Of a stretch of 64,000 nucleotides of DNA, positions 35,660 through 47,336 are shown in pieces. Where the stretch lies: assembly GCA_963281255.1 (NCBI GenBank), contig OY725491.1:5878857-5942856 (forward strand), given 5' to 3'. The stretch comes from Aphrocallistes beatrix (lineage: Eukaryota > Porifera > Hexactinellida > Sceptrulophora > Aphrocallistidae). The notes below the pieces were generated by a model. It saw nothing but the letters and a program-made list of their open reading frames with translations, did no database searches and was not told where the DNA came from. The number at the start of each line of letters is the position of its first letter. Within the stretch, counting starts at the first letter, position 1. The position numbers and the translations under genes were made by a program.

Positions 35660-36199
35660 TTAGAACGTAAGGTTGTCAAGCATTGTGACTGCTTGTTGTT
35701 GCTACAAAATTGAAAATTGCATAAATTTTGATCAGAATTTGGCTTAGTATTATTTTTAACAGCTTTTACCAACCTGATCATCCATGTGAATAAGTTGTTG
35801 TAACTGGATAATGTACTGAATCGCGTCTTGCAGAATATCCAATTGTGAAACGACGGGACGTTGTGGAGTCTCGGGTAAGGCGTCTCTTAACATCTGTAAA
35901 GATCTGTGATGCTTTGATTTAACCATGACTGGTTTTATTGCAGATTTCGATTGAAGTTTGAAACTGGAACTTCTCTGCGGTTTCGTTTTGAGAAGTGGTT
36001 TACGACTTGTTTTGACTTTTACGTCTGACTTATTTGAAGACCCACCTGAAAATAAAATAAGTATAAATAGAGTAAATAATCATTAATAATTGAGAAATTT
36101 CGCTAAATGTTTGTACTCACTTTTTGTCTGCGCGGTTGATGGCGATCTGGGGCTTGAAGGGGAGACAATGCTACTTTCTCCAACAGTCGTTTTAGTCAT
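35660..36199 (-). CDS. Id-like helix-loop-helix protein
   Basis: Three exons, 36199-36121, 36045-35774, 35701-35660, 130 aa. Residues about 72-114 form a helix-loop-helix: HHRSLQMLRDALPETPQ, then VVSQLDILQDAIQYIIQLQQ. The stretch before helix 1 (KSAIKPVMVKSK) has scattered lysines but lacks the E/R pattern of a DNA-contacting basic region. Loop and helix 2 resemble Id/Emc proteins (VSKMEILQHVIDYI), which dimerise with bHLH factors and block DNA binding. Size also fits Id proteins (119-165 aa). If exon 2 were not spliced, the frame would stop at 35756 after GKSC. Confidence is high for HLH, moderate for Id. Confidence 0.75.
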
Positions 36200-36742
36200 T
36201 TTTAGTATACTTGTTGAATTGAATGTTCTGAATTAGTTCAGTTTCTATACAACATGCCAAAATCGCTACCTATTTATACTGTTATGTGACTGGGCAGCCT
36301 TATAGTTCATAGATCTGTACGGTAGATATACGTGTATCTGTACGCTGAAGTACCAGCTTGGTGGATGAATAGAAATATTCGTTTTTACCTTATAAGGTGC
36401 ATTGTGAATTAAAAATTCGAGAAATTCCTTTAAAGGGAAAAAGAGTCTCTCTCGCTGATCATTATAAATGGTTTTGAAGAGATGTAGAACATTTTGTTGA
36501 TGATAACGTAAAATTACATGAGAACAGATGGTTTTTTTAAGAATATCCTCTTAAATTTCTACGCAGTAGATTGATTTACTGATAATAGAGATAAATTATT
36601 CCATATTGTTAAAATTCATTGTTTTATCTTAATTAATTAAAAGAAAAAATTAGTGACCATAAATTCCTACAACCAGTGGACACGTGAAACAACAACAACA
36701 ACAAAAAATAAAACACATCGGATGAGCAAAATATGAATATAA

Positions 36743-36796
36743 ACAAGCGCATTTCACTCGCTTGCGTTGCTCGGCCAGCAAATGCTCTGCGGGAGC
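36743..36796 (-). repeat. GC-rich short interspersed repeat, copy 3 (inverted)
   Basis: The reverse complement contains CAACGCAAGCGAG and ends GCGCTTGT, matching the other two copies with more divergence. It is intergenic, upstream of the Id-like gene. Confidence 0.55.
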
Positions 36797-36937
36797 CTAG
36801 TGAAACCAGATCATTGTACGCGCTACTGCCTACTGGTACCTAATATCGTTTACCTTGCATAAACCAGGGATACATACTACATTGGTTAAATTCAAACTAC
36901 GTAAATAAAAGGTGACAATATCATCATCATCATAATT

Positions 36938-37050
36938 AAGTCGACTCCGCTCAATAGGATCACTGTTTAATCGGGAGACTTTTGGCAGGATCGGAATAGC
37001 TCTCACACCTAGAAACTCGCTACTTACTACTACTACCTTTATATCGAGTC
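36938..37050. repeat. Truncated pogo-like short element
   Basis: It contains GTCGACTCCGCTCAATAGGA and then ACTTTTGGCAGGATCGGAAT, matching the element at 53593-53787. Only one end is recognisable. Confidence 0.5.
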
Positions 37051-38021
37051 CATTAGTGATATTATTTATTCTTTAGATGCTTGTATGCAATTAGTACTTT
37101 TAAATGCTAAATGCTGTTTAATTAATAGCTATTATAACCAAATTGGATAAACTTTCTTGATGAATTTACTAAACCATTAAAATTTCTGCTTACTGAGTAG
37201 ACACTATGACTGTAAGTGAGTTGACAAAATGTACGTAATGCGACCATATTTTTTTATTTGATTCTACGTTTGAATCCTTTTCGACTATATTTGAATCTTA
37301 AGATTGTGATGTAAATTAAGTGATTTGTAATTAAACACGACTACATCATTGTCTTCCATCCCACTATTCTATGCTATCTACTATGTGGGAGTTCCAGTGA
37401 TATATCCTACTGATAAGAATTGTTTGAATGGAGAATTTAAAACTGGAAAAATTACAAGTGTCAATTAGTCTATACGCAAACCTCAAACTCAAATTGTGTT
37501 TCATATCAATTTCCCAATTAATTGGCAATCTAGCAGAGATTTGTTATATCGATACCATTTTAAAAAGAAATACACATCTATTTAATTTTTGAATACAAAT
37601 GTAAATAATGACTTGATGATTGGCGATTAATTTCCATCATTTAATAAAAATTGTTTTATATTAATTTGGATAAGTATTGAGAACTTAATATCTTAAAATG
37701 ACTCATCATTTTGGGTTTATCATATCCATATGTTATTATACAAACTGGGATCTCTAATAACAATAAAAAAGGTTACAATGAAGTTATATTCTGTGGTGAG
37801 TTGGAATTTTCCAAAAAAAGAAACAGCTTTATATGCCACTTCCAGTTTCTTCAATAAATTCTGACACATAGATATAAGTATATATAAACTGAGTTATGGT
37901 TGCATATGTGGACTATAAAAGAACACTTGAAGTGGAGAAAACCCTTCAACTTTCTACTACATAATATGATTTTTTAAAAAGATTTTATAATACAAAAATT
38001 GGATTCCCTTATCATAAAAAG

Positions 38022-38199
38022 GTGATATTGAAATCTGAATTTGGTGATATGTTGACCTTTTCGTATGAGGCTCAACTTGCTCAAACCATTCACAAAGAAT
38101 GCGTAAAATACATTTCTACAGCTGTCAAACTCAGCCACAACAACGATTCTTGTGAAGCAAAAATATTACAAATAACAAGTACATTTGACGGTTTCCAAG
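38022..38199 (+). CDS. Possible orphan exon (hypothetical)
   Basis: A 59-codon open stretch between an AAAAAG acceptor and an AAG|GTACG donor (phase 0 to 1). It encodes a polar sequence (FSYEAQLAQTIHKECVKYI...) of protein-like composition. No partner exons were found and no domain is recognised. Confidence 0.2.
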
Positions 38200-39876
38200 G
38201 TACGAGGTTTGGAAGTTACTCTTACTAACCTATCCAGATGCAAATATGGGGAATAATTGGTTCGAAAATTGAAAGAGTTTCTTTCCATTGCTGTCTATGC
38301 AATGACTAAGAACTAGAAACGACAATTAGAATAATTGAGATGTTTATCAGTTGATTCAATTAAAAGATAAGTTTGAAATGGCAGTTAGCGACAAGAAGAA
38401 TTACCAGCGAACATACGTGGGTTCCAAATAGAGAATTAGAGAGTTTAGTAATAAGTATATGCTACCGATTCAAATTCAAAGGGTCTTCCGTAAAGCATGG
38501 TACCTTGGCAGTCTAGTTGATGATACATCTAAAATGTCCCGGCTTTCCTTGGTATGATTGGCTTGGGTGAATGATTAGTCTCATTTTTGAAAATGACGAT
38601 GTTTATTTAAGCACATAATAAATAAATGAAAACATCTTAAACATTTGTTGTATACTCCACACAATGGTCACCTGTACGTACTAACAGTGATTTTTGGCCA
38701 GGATTTAAAACAGTTATTTTAACAGATACAACTCTGAAAGCTTTCAAGGAAACTATTAGCATTAATTGATTGAATCAATAGACAATTTACGAATAATTGT
38801 CGGTTTAGTTTGCTAAATAAGGCATTCCTTAATGCTATGTACGTAAAATAATATATAGTATGTCTGCAGATGATAAAGTTTTCCCACAAAAGCATAAATG
38901 TAAGTGGGCTTCACACAAAAAAGGATTTCTAAAGAATTGATAACATCCTGCTGATATACAGGAAAATTTATACCATAAATATACTGTACAAGAAACTGCC
39001 AAGAAACACCTTTAATCCAAAGAAAACGATTTGATTTCTGGACGAATAAGTAAGTGAATTGTGTCTAGACCGAATGATAGAAAGACAAAAGAATTTTGGC
39101 ACAAATTTTCGGAAGGTTTCCAGTACAATAAATAATTTGCACAAAATTCCTGACACTGTTTTCAATCATTACAGTCCATTCATTATAAATATATATAATT
39201 AATTCATGAATACTGGCATAAACTGTGATAATCTTGTTCAATTGTGATAGAGCTGTGAAGAAAGGCCAGATGGTGGGAATAGTGTTGTCTATCTCCAGTC
39301 TCGGAGCATTGCGCAGTTTTGAGAACACATTGTTATTATATTACAGCACATCAGCAGCTTGTCAGGGAATAGAATTACATTGATTCGTAAAATATGCGAA
39401 CTTCAGGGTCAATTCAACTCGTTATCTTCATCAACCACTCATATATTAAACATGTTATTGATGGATAATTTAAATTCTAGATCTCAACAGAAGTTTTGAG
39501 AAATGATAATGATTGGACGTACTGTCCCTCAAAGATAGATTAAAATGCCAAGATAATATATAGTTTATGTATAGAATCCAGATATCAATCAGAATATGGT
39601 GGGAGAAGGTTCGTAAATTTCAGGCAAATACATCCTATAATATGGTTGTTATAAAAATGACATTCTCATTTAGTTATATCAGTAAGGAATCAGTGGGAAA
39701 AATGATTATGCTCCATTCTTCCCTTCAAAGTTGAAAAACATATCTCAACAATAACTTTGAGCTCACGTTTCAACCTTGAGCCTGTACACAACAGTAAACA
39801 TAATACTGTATCTGTACATCAAACAGCCGACAGCTGCAACAACTATGGCAATTGAGTTAACAAACTCGATCTGATG

Positions 39877-40104
39877 CTACCAATTCTTATAACTACACTC
39901 AATTTGAGCATTACTTGTTAGAGCCTTTATAGAGAACTCAGTTAATGAAAATCGCATATGGTCGAAACGCGGATCAGAAAGATTTCCTGAAAGAAGATTT
40001 GAAACCAATTCGATAGCACAACGTCCATGCCTCGAACAGTTGTTAAAAGTTATCCTATTCAATGCGGATATAACTCTGGTTTCTAATCTCGTTGAAGCAT
40101 TCAT
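39877..40104 (-). CDS. Possible hypothetical ORF
   Basis: 75 codons with balanced composition (CAIELVSNLLSGNLSDPRFD) and an AG just upstream (AAATAG). A plus-strand frame at 40161-40373 (SSKEKADGSKTEQLILEAWQ) is an equally plausible neighbour. Neither matches a known family. Confidence 0.15.
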   Translation of the reverse strand: MNASTRLETRVISALNRITFNNCSRHGRCAIELVSNLLSGNLSDPRFDHMRFSLTEFSIKALTSNAQIECSYKNW

Positions 40105-40640
40105 TGGTTGCTATTTAGAATAATAATAATACAATTCATGTGCATATGGGTCCTGGCTGAATGTACGATGAACAGAATAATGATAAAAATATGCTAATCC
40201 TTACATCATCAAAAGAGAAAGCAGATGGATCTAAAACGGAACAATTAATTTTAGAAGCCTGGCAGAAGGTAGATTCTAGAGAACAGGATGTGTATAGCAA
40301 ATCCGCATTGACGATAAGCGCCATTATAATTTTACATTTTAAGTTTATGTTCTACAAGCACTGTTACATATGAATTCAAATAAAGGACAGGTATGACCTT
40401 TATCAGCAAGCAACGTGACTTTTTTCAAATCTTATACTCGATCGATATCAATATTGTATAAGGAAATATCCTACTAGTTTGAAAAGGTAACGGCATTGCA
40501 TTCCATCTATATAAGTAATTTCAATAGTTATTCGTCATGAATTAGCAGAAATCAGATCATTTGATAGGAAATCTGGCTATAAATTACATGGATACGGCTT
40601 TCTAATATGGCGAAATTGTTAATTTTCGCTAAAAAAGCGA

Positions 40641-40687
40641 TCTACACAGATGTTGGAGCAAATATATAATATTATCATCTGTGTAGA
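40641..40687. repeat. Short inverted repeat (hairpin)
   Basis: TCTACACAGATG at 40641-40652 pairs exactly with CATCTGTGTAGA at 40676-40687 across an AT-rich 23-base loop. No flanking duplication is clear. Confidence 0.5.
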
Positions 40688-41220
40688 ATACATTGTAACT
40701 CACGATGACGATGAGTAGTATTTCTCAGTCAAATTTCAATTGAAATTGATGGGAAAGAATCGACTAATTGTGTGGAGAGATTATCTAACGATCATAGCAT
40801 TTATATTTCATTTTGAACCCTGAATACACCAATTGTCATATGAACAAAAGGACTTTCGTGAAGTCATCAAATTCCAACCAAAATGAGAAACCCACAGGAC
40901 AATTAAATCCTTATCAACCGAGTACGTTTCCCATTCGTAACAGAACGACATGTAAACAGCTCCACTCCACCACACTTAAAAAAGATATAAAATACCGCAG
41001 TATCATATACTATCACATTTTTTAATGGAATCCCATTAAGTTTTCCTATCTCGACCGAGTGTAAATAGAAGCAATAATAAACAAATGACAATAAAAGGCT
41101 AATTTACTTGTTAGACAGATAAGAGCTATCACTTGTTAATTAGTAAAATTCAAGTCTTATAATTACTTGGCATTGTTTTAGAAAACATTAAATAATGCTA
41201 TGTTTAATGATAAAAACAAA

Positions 41221-41412
41221 GAATGCATATTGTCTCCACCCTAGAGATACAGGAATGCATATTGTCTCCACCCTAGAGATACAGGAATGCATATTGTCTC
41301 CACCCTAGAGATACAGGAATGCATATTGTCTCCACCCTAGAGATACAGGAATGTATATTGTCTCCACCCTAGAGATACAGGAATGCATATTGTCTCCACC
41401 CTAGAGATACAG
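41221..41412 (+). repeat. Minisatellite, six copies of a 32-bp unit
   Basis: Units start at 41221, 41253, 41285, 41317, 41349 and 41381, each GAATGCATATTGTCTCCACC plus CTAGAGATACAG. Five are identical and the fifth has one C-to-T change (GAATGTATAT). The near-perfect identity suggests recent expansion and likely length polymorphism. It lies about 0.4 kb downstream of the VPS18 stop. Confidence 0.95.
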
Positions 41413-41845
41413 GAATACAAGATTCATATTCTCCTCCTTGCTTTACTGATTTAACTCTTTACACATAAAAGTTAAGAGTTCATTAAAATTTATCATTTTA
41501 GAGTCAAGGGTTTAAATATGGAAAGATAAGTTTTAAAAAAAGTGGTTTAACCATCATTTTCTGAGCACACATTTTGATTAAACTTAATGAATGAAAAAAA
41601 TAATTAATATTTTATATGTGTCTATTCATCTTAATGGCTTATGAAATTCTAACGTGAAATGTTTGAGATAATTTTACTCAAGAAACATTTACAATAAACA
41701 AATCATTAGTACGCTATTTTATCAAAATAAATTACTTCCTATATATGAGCGATTATATAAATCGAAATATACAAAGAGAAACTACATATTCTTGTGATTC
41801 TTCATACATAAATTCTACATCCTATGAAGCTAGTAGTATTTATTA

Positions 41846-44800
41846 TCATATGTTCCAAGAGGAAATATCTTCTGGAGTTGCCTCAGCATAAAAAGGTCTG
41901 TCAATAGTATGGATGACTATCTCTCCACAAAAAACACAGTCACTTGAAAGCAGATCTTCAATCTCATTCTGCACCAATTCAAGTTCTTGGCTAACTTTCT
42001 CAGCGTTATGCTGAGAGGAGCTAGTAGTGCTCATTTCTAACCCACGAAGACTCTGCCTTTTCTCCAGTAAAGTTTGTAATTCATGTTTTAGCATTTCCGG
42101 TGCGACATGAAGGAATTCTTCCTGCAGGCACTGTAGATGTAACACATGCTGACATGGAAAGAGGAAAAACGGAGAGGAGAGTATAGAATATGCACATTTA
42201 TCGCATCGCCGAGAAGAAGAAATTATTCCATATCTATTGCGAATCTCTATTATATCCTGGCGGATGTTGCGAGCACTTTCTTGTGCTTCTGTCATTTCTT
42301 CTTTCAAGTCGCGTATCTCTTTATTATACGTTTCAAGGGTACGGCAAATAACGTCACGGAAATGATCTATCGTTTGGAAATCTGGGAAAAATGGTAAGAT
42401 GTCTTCAATTTTCAAAAGTTCGCCGAAATCCAAACTCTGCATCGTATCGGCAACATCTTCTGTCGTCTGTAGCATACGTTTAGCAATTTTCAGCCAAAGT
42501 TTCTTGCGCAAATCCTTATCATCTTCAGGACGATTGGCAGCCATTTTAGCCAACTCAATATCGACTTCAAGCGCCAATTCAACAGCTTCGTGGAACAAAT
42601 CGAGAATAATGTAAATAATGACACAAGCTCGGTACATCTTATGCTCTGTGCATAGGCGAAGTGCGTATTCAGGATCGTAGTTAATATTCAATCTACTCCA
42701 GTCCTGTTCTAAGTAAGAAATGAGTTTGTCTTGTTTCCGCAATTTGCAATAGAGTGAAATTAAGAAGTTGTGGATGGACGTTGAGCTGTTCTTAAGGTCG
42801 TAAACTACGAATTCTAAGTATTCCAGCACATGCTCGCTCTGCTCGGTTTGCCAGTACTGCGAGCACTGAACGAGAGCTGGAATCAACTTTTTACCGTTCA
42901 AAAGGGATCCACACGCCTTCAACGCAACCACTGTTTCTTCAGGAATGTGTTTCATTAGGACGGGGACAAATTTATAGTATAAATCTTTGTTCCGTTGATC
43001 GCGTAGCATTAAGAGTGCTTCTGCGTACTGGTTTTGTGTTAGATGATGGTTGATGACTCGTTCATAATCCTGCATCAGCGTTGCGAAATATAACATGTTT
43101 TCTGTATCGCCGTGACCTGAGCATAATGGATGTAAATAAATAAGGATACTCAGTGCATGTTTCAACTATGTCATATTTCGATCTTTTCGTGTCATTTTCG
43201 TAAATATCTGAAAATATACTAGGAGTATATACTCAGTATGTTATGCATAAACAAAAATATTTATGACTTTCACAGAGGAAATTATTCTTATGTAATGCCA
43301 GTTAAATTTAAATTAATTCAAAGGATATTTGTATGTGATAAGAATCGATGATAAATTAGCAATCAATATAGACTAATTAACGAAATATGATAATTAGTGA
43401 TGTCGATAGCAAAATTATTCTAACTAGATTTTTTCAGGAAAAAAACATGTAAAAATTTGTTTCTATATCTGACACGAAGACCATCTGTTGGTAATGACAC
43501 GTATGCACTGTCTACAGATTCATCAAATTAATGGCTCCTTTAATCAGTAACTGAAGCATCTATGCTATATCTCAAACAAAGTTATCACCAATTAAAGATA
43601 TTTGTTAAATACATTCTATATACTTATGGGCTCTTTAGCTAAGCAATCTTTTTGTAATCCACGGAAAAACTTGAAATGGTGCATTTATGATGGTTAATTG
43701 TAATGTTACAGAGATGGATAAGTGCATATAATTACCTCCTGGAGTAGTCATCACTTTTACATTGGAGCCAGAATGCTGAATGGCTTTCGGTGCAATTATA
43801 CTCGACTCGATTATGAACAAATTAGGTATGTTGTTTCGTTAAATGATATCTCACTGGATTTGTGTTCAAAATACAGTCGAATATCCTTTATAATTATCTC
43901 TTACTGTCTAATAAGTAGGTATATCATATCAATCTAAAAAACATTCAAAAAATTTGGGGTTTTACCGGACATTTAAGTTTTCTCTAAATATTTCAAGTTT
44001 CGAAATTGTTCGAATTACTGTTTAATTAGTAGTAATTGGCATTTTTATTGGCTGATGTATATTATAGTAAATACAGGCGACTAATCGGAACACTTTTGTC
44101 CCGATTAACCGATGAAATTTAGTATTAACTTCTATGCATGGAACCATTCTCTTCCTGGAGACTTGTCCCGGTTAATTGGAGTTGACTGTACATTACACTA
44201 CAAACCTAATAACAGCTCATAAGCCGTGTTCTTATTAACGTCTAAGCTTTGCTTCACAATATCCATCTCTAAGAGAGACCTAAATTCGGCAGTGGCAACC
44301 CTCAGCTCATCCTCCTTACTGCTCCTGTAGAGAAGCGTACTCTGCGGACCGATGCCAGCTCCCAGCCCGGTAGATGGACTGGAGAGCTGGTCTTTTAGGA
44401 TGGAGATGTGATTTAGCATTAGTTCTAGCAACCAGCAGCTAAGTAGGGTGACTTGTGTCTGGTCTTCGGAGCCTAACTGCTGGAGTCTGCGTAGGAGGAA
44501 TATCTTCAGGGCCGGCTGGTTGTCTGCCTGGATGAACTTGAGTGCTACCTAAGGAAATATCTTTATCTACAGATCAGCGAAAATCAATGTAATTGTTATG
44601 AAAAGATGTGTAATGTTAATTCGCACTTCAATGATTGGGGTTAAGTACCTCTTCAAATGATATTGAGGTCTGAGCATAGCATTCTGCTGCCTCCAAATAG
44701 TTGGCTTGCTTAAAGTAACTGTCAGCTTGTGCTCTGTTCACGCGATCCATCTGATACGTATTCCGCTAAAAATAATGCATCATCAAATACAAATTGAAAC

Positions 44801-47336
44801 ATTTTTAAAAATGTAGTTTCTATTGGAGATGACCTGATGGAATGGAGAGTGTATGACGTCCGTGCGTTCACCTGTACAGTGTAGTATATATCCGTATCCG
44901 TGACTCTGCGAATTCTAACAGTGCTATTGGTACCAAATGTCGGTTGGTAGGATGACTCTATGGTGTAAATGTGTCTATGATATCTAATCGCGCGAAATTT
45001 CATGACTTTCGATTTTTCCAATATGCATCCATATTTTGAAAACTAAACTGTTTCAATAATTATGATCTCAAAAGCTGATAAGTGATTTTGATAAGTCTAA
45101 AATCGAAATCATTCTTGTTGGCATATTTATAAATATTCAAATAGTAGCTGTTAGCATATAGATTTTTTCCACACCTTTTAGACAAAATTTGCATTTTAAA
45201 GTAGAAATGAAAAATTACCTTACAATACTTCTTCGCTGTATCATAATCGCCTTTTTCCAAGTAACACCGCCAAACATCTCGCATTTCGTTTTGCACGCAA
45301 TAGCGATTGAAATTCTTCTCACTAAACAGCCATACATCTCCTGTCATCGCATCACGACACATTCCTACAACACGTCAAATATTAAATGAATTCTTTAGGA
45401 AGTGAATCAATCAAAAAATGTGTATATCTTACAATTCCGGATTTCCTTTTCAAAATTTGGCGTGAGTAGAAGCATTTAAATAAAGAGTTAAATTTCCTCA
45501 CAACTATTTGCTATTGTAATACTTATGCGAGATATCATAACATAAAAATATGCATTTTATAAACTTTGCAATTGAAAGGATTTTTTAAAAAATAAAAAAA
45601 TAAGTCTCTAGAAACTTAAAAAGTGTGTTAAAGGCAGGTGGTGAAAACGTTCAACTATGGAACTGAGATAAGCGGGAATCGGGGACAATTTAGCGCGGAA
45701 ATAGACAGAATCAATTGAAATCACCTTTAATTTCGGTGAATCTATTCGATACATTGTCTTGAAATACAATCTGCAAGTTTAAGAGGGACACAGCTTCAAA
45801 ACGATCCTTGTACGCGAGAATGCAATGAAATTCTGTCATGCAGATATGGAGAGGATAGGAATCAATGTTCTGACGATTAACCTGTGAGAAATACACACAC
45901 AAAATAAAACTATTCTAAAGTTTGTCAGTTAATTTTTGTTCCACTTCGTTTACCTGCTTGTGTTGAATTAGTTCACAATCAACAGTCACACTTTTAACGT
46001 CTCGATTGGAGAAATCTAAATTCCCGAAGTATACACCTGCACCTGTTAGCCAAGAAAATTTACGCGGGATATCTTTAGGTGTTGGCGCCCAAATGCAGAA
46101 ATTGGAGTATGTCAATGACCCCGGAATCTCATGGAATGCAAGCGGTCGATGTGCGAATAGGCCAGCGTAGGTGGGAGTGTCGCTGTAGAGATCTCCGATA
46201 AATTGGAAAATCCGATTAGGAGTAGTGACAATTGAAATGAATCGACGCTTATCGTTCTCAAAAGGTTGCAGCAACAGACCTAAAAACAATTAAATATTAC
46301 ATGTGCATTGGCAGTGATCGAATTGATTGTGCAATACTGGGTAAAAAGCACTTTTCAGTTGAACTTCAGACTAAAACAATGATCTGATGATTGGGGAGGA
46401 GCGTTATAAATTACAATTAAATTTATGGAATGATTATGATTTTAGTGATCTATCGAATGTCATTTTCTTTTGAGAACTATTTAATCATGTTACTAACAAA
46501 ACTATATCCAGGATATATCCAATATAATTATTTTCTCAAAAAAAGGTTAATCTTTCCTATTAAATATTGTTAATAGTATTTCCGCTATAACCTTAATACC
46601 CACCAGTAACTTTTTCTGGTTTATCCGTCTCCAAGGTATAGAGTTCCTTCACATACTTCTCTAACGTCCCTCCACCTGCTATAGTCTTTTTCATCGCTTT
46701 CATCAAGTCTTCATTTTGCGATTCAACTTCAGTTTCCATTATCACGCCTTTGCTAGTGCCTATGAGGATAGGATGAGTTGTCTGATCGGTTGGTTCACGC
46801 CCTTGGGTTGCTGGACACCAAGCAACGCTCTCTATAAACGTCTGTCGTAATTTGCTGAGATGCTTAACTTTCTTACTACCCTTCCCCCCCTCGAGGTAAT
46901 AATTCTCTCCGGCATTTGTCGAAATTATAACATGCAATCCATTCGGATCTTGGAAGATTTTGGAGACTTTGTCATCAGGGGAAGCCGATTTCTTCGGGAG
47001 TTCAGCTGGCGTGTTTGTCTTCTTGCGTAGATCATACTGCCAGATCTGATGGCCTTGAACGTAAACGATTCTCTCATCACTAACAGAAACTTGGCTGATG
47101 TGTTCTTCAAGTTTGGTGACATTGAACGTTTTAACTTTCTTAAAAATTGGCAGTTCATTACTGGATGCATCACTATCTCTGACTGTATGGGCGCCTAAAT
47201 TTGAGCTAGAGAGATCTTGCGACCGCCGGAAAGGGTCGCTATACCCAGGACCACCGTATGCCGTTCTCCTTGTTCCTCCATATCCTTGTGATTGCTGGAG
47301 TTGGTCGAATAGGCCGAGTTCTCCTGTACCTGCCAT
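41846..47336 (-). CDS. VPS18: VPS18, HOPS/CORVET core subunit
   Basis: Seven exons: 47336-46604, 46279-45954, 45881-45725, 45364-45219, 44765-44649, 44548-44206, 43116-41846; 1030 aa (human 973). A Gly/Ser-rich start (GGTRRTAYGGPGYSDPF) precedes an N-terminal beta-propeller, alpha-solenoid clathrin-type repeats (HGDTENMLYFATLMQDYERV; LLKIEDILPFFPDFQTIDHF) and a C-terminal RING-like zinc site (CDKCAYS...CQHVLHLQCL...CVFCGE). Many blocks match animal VPS18 almost word for word. The protein is part of the class C core that tethers endosomes and lysosomes for SNARE-driven fusion. Two overlapping donors exist at exon 1; 46604 is chosen because it keeps phase 1 (VTG|LLLQPFE). Confidence 0.95.
44072..44190. 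mobile_element. Short pogo-like element in VPS18 intron 6
   Basis: It starts TACAGGCGACTAATCGG and ends GTTGACTGTA, with imperfect terminal inverted repeats. Interior phrases (CGATGAAATTTAGTATTA, GGAACCATTC) match the element at 50594-50750. Confidence 0.7.

Larger units (their letters stand above)
36200..41845. other. Long intergenic region, Id-like gene to VPS18 3' end
   Basis: 5.6 kb, AT-rich. It includes the GC-rich repeat copy 3, a truncated pogo-like repeat (36938-37050), a possible orphan exon (38022-38199), two weak ORFs near 40 kb, a short inverted repeat (40641-40687) and the 32-bp minisatellite (41221-41412). No confident gene. Confidence 0.4.

Noticed and set aside
44722..45021. 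99-codon minus ORF inside VPS18 intron 4
   Set aside because: Only its low-coordinate end overlaps a VPS18 exon, and in another frame. The flanking exons join in phase 0 without it and match VPS18 directly.
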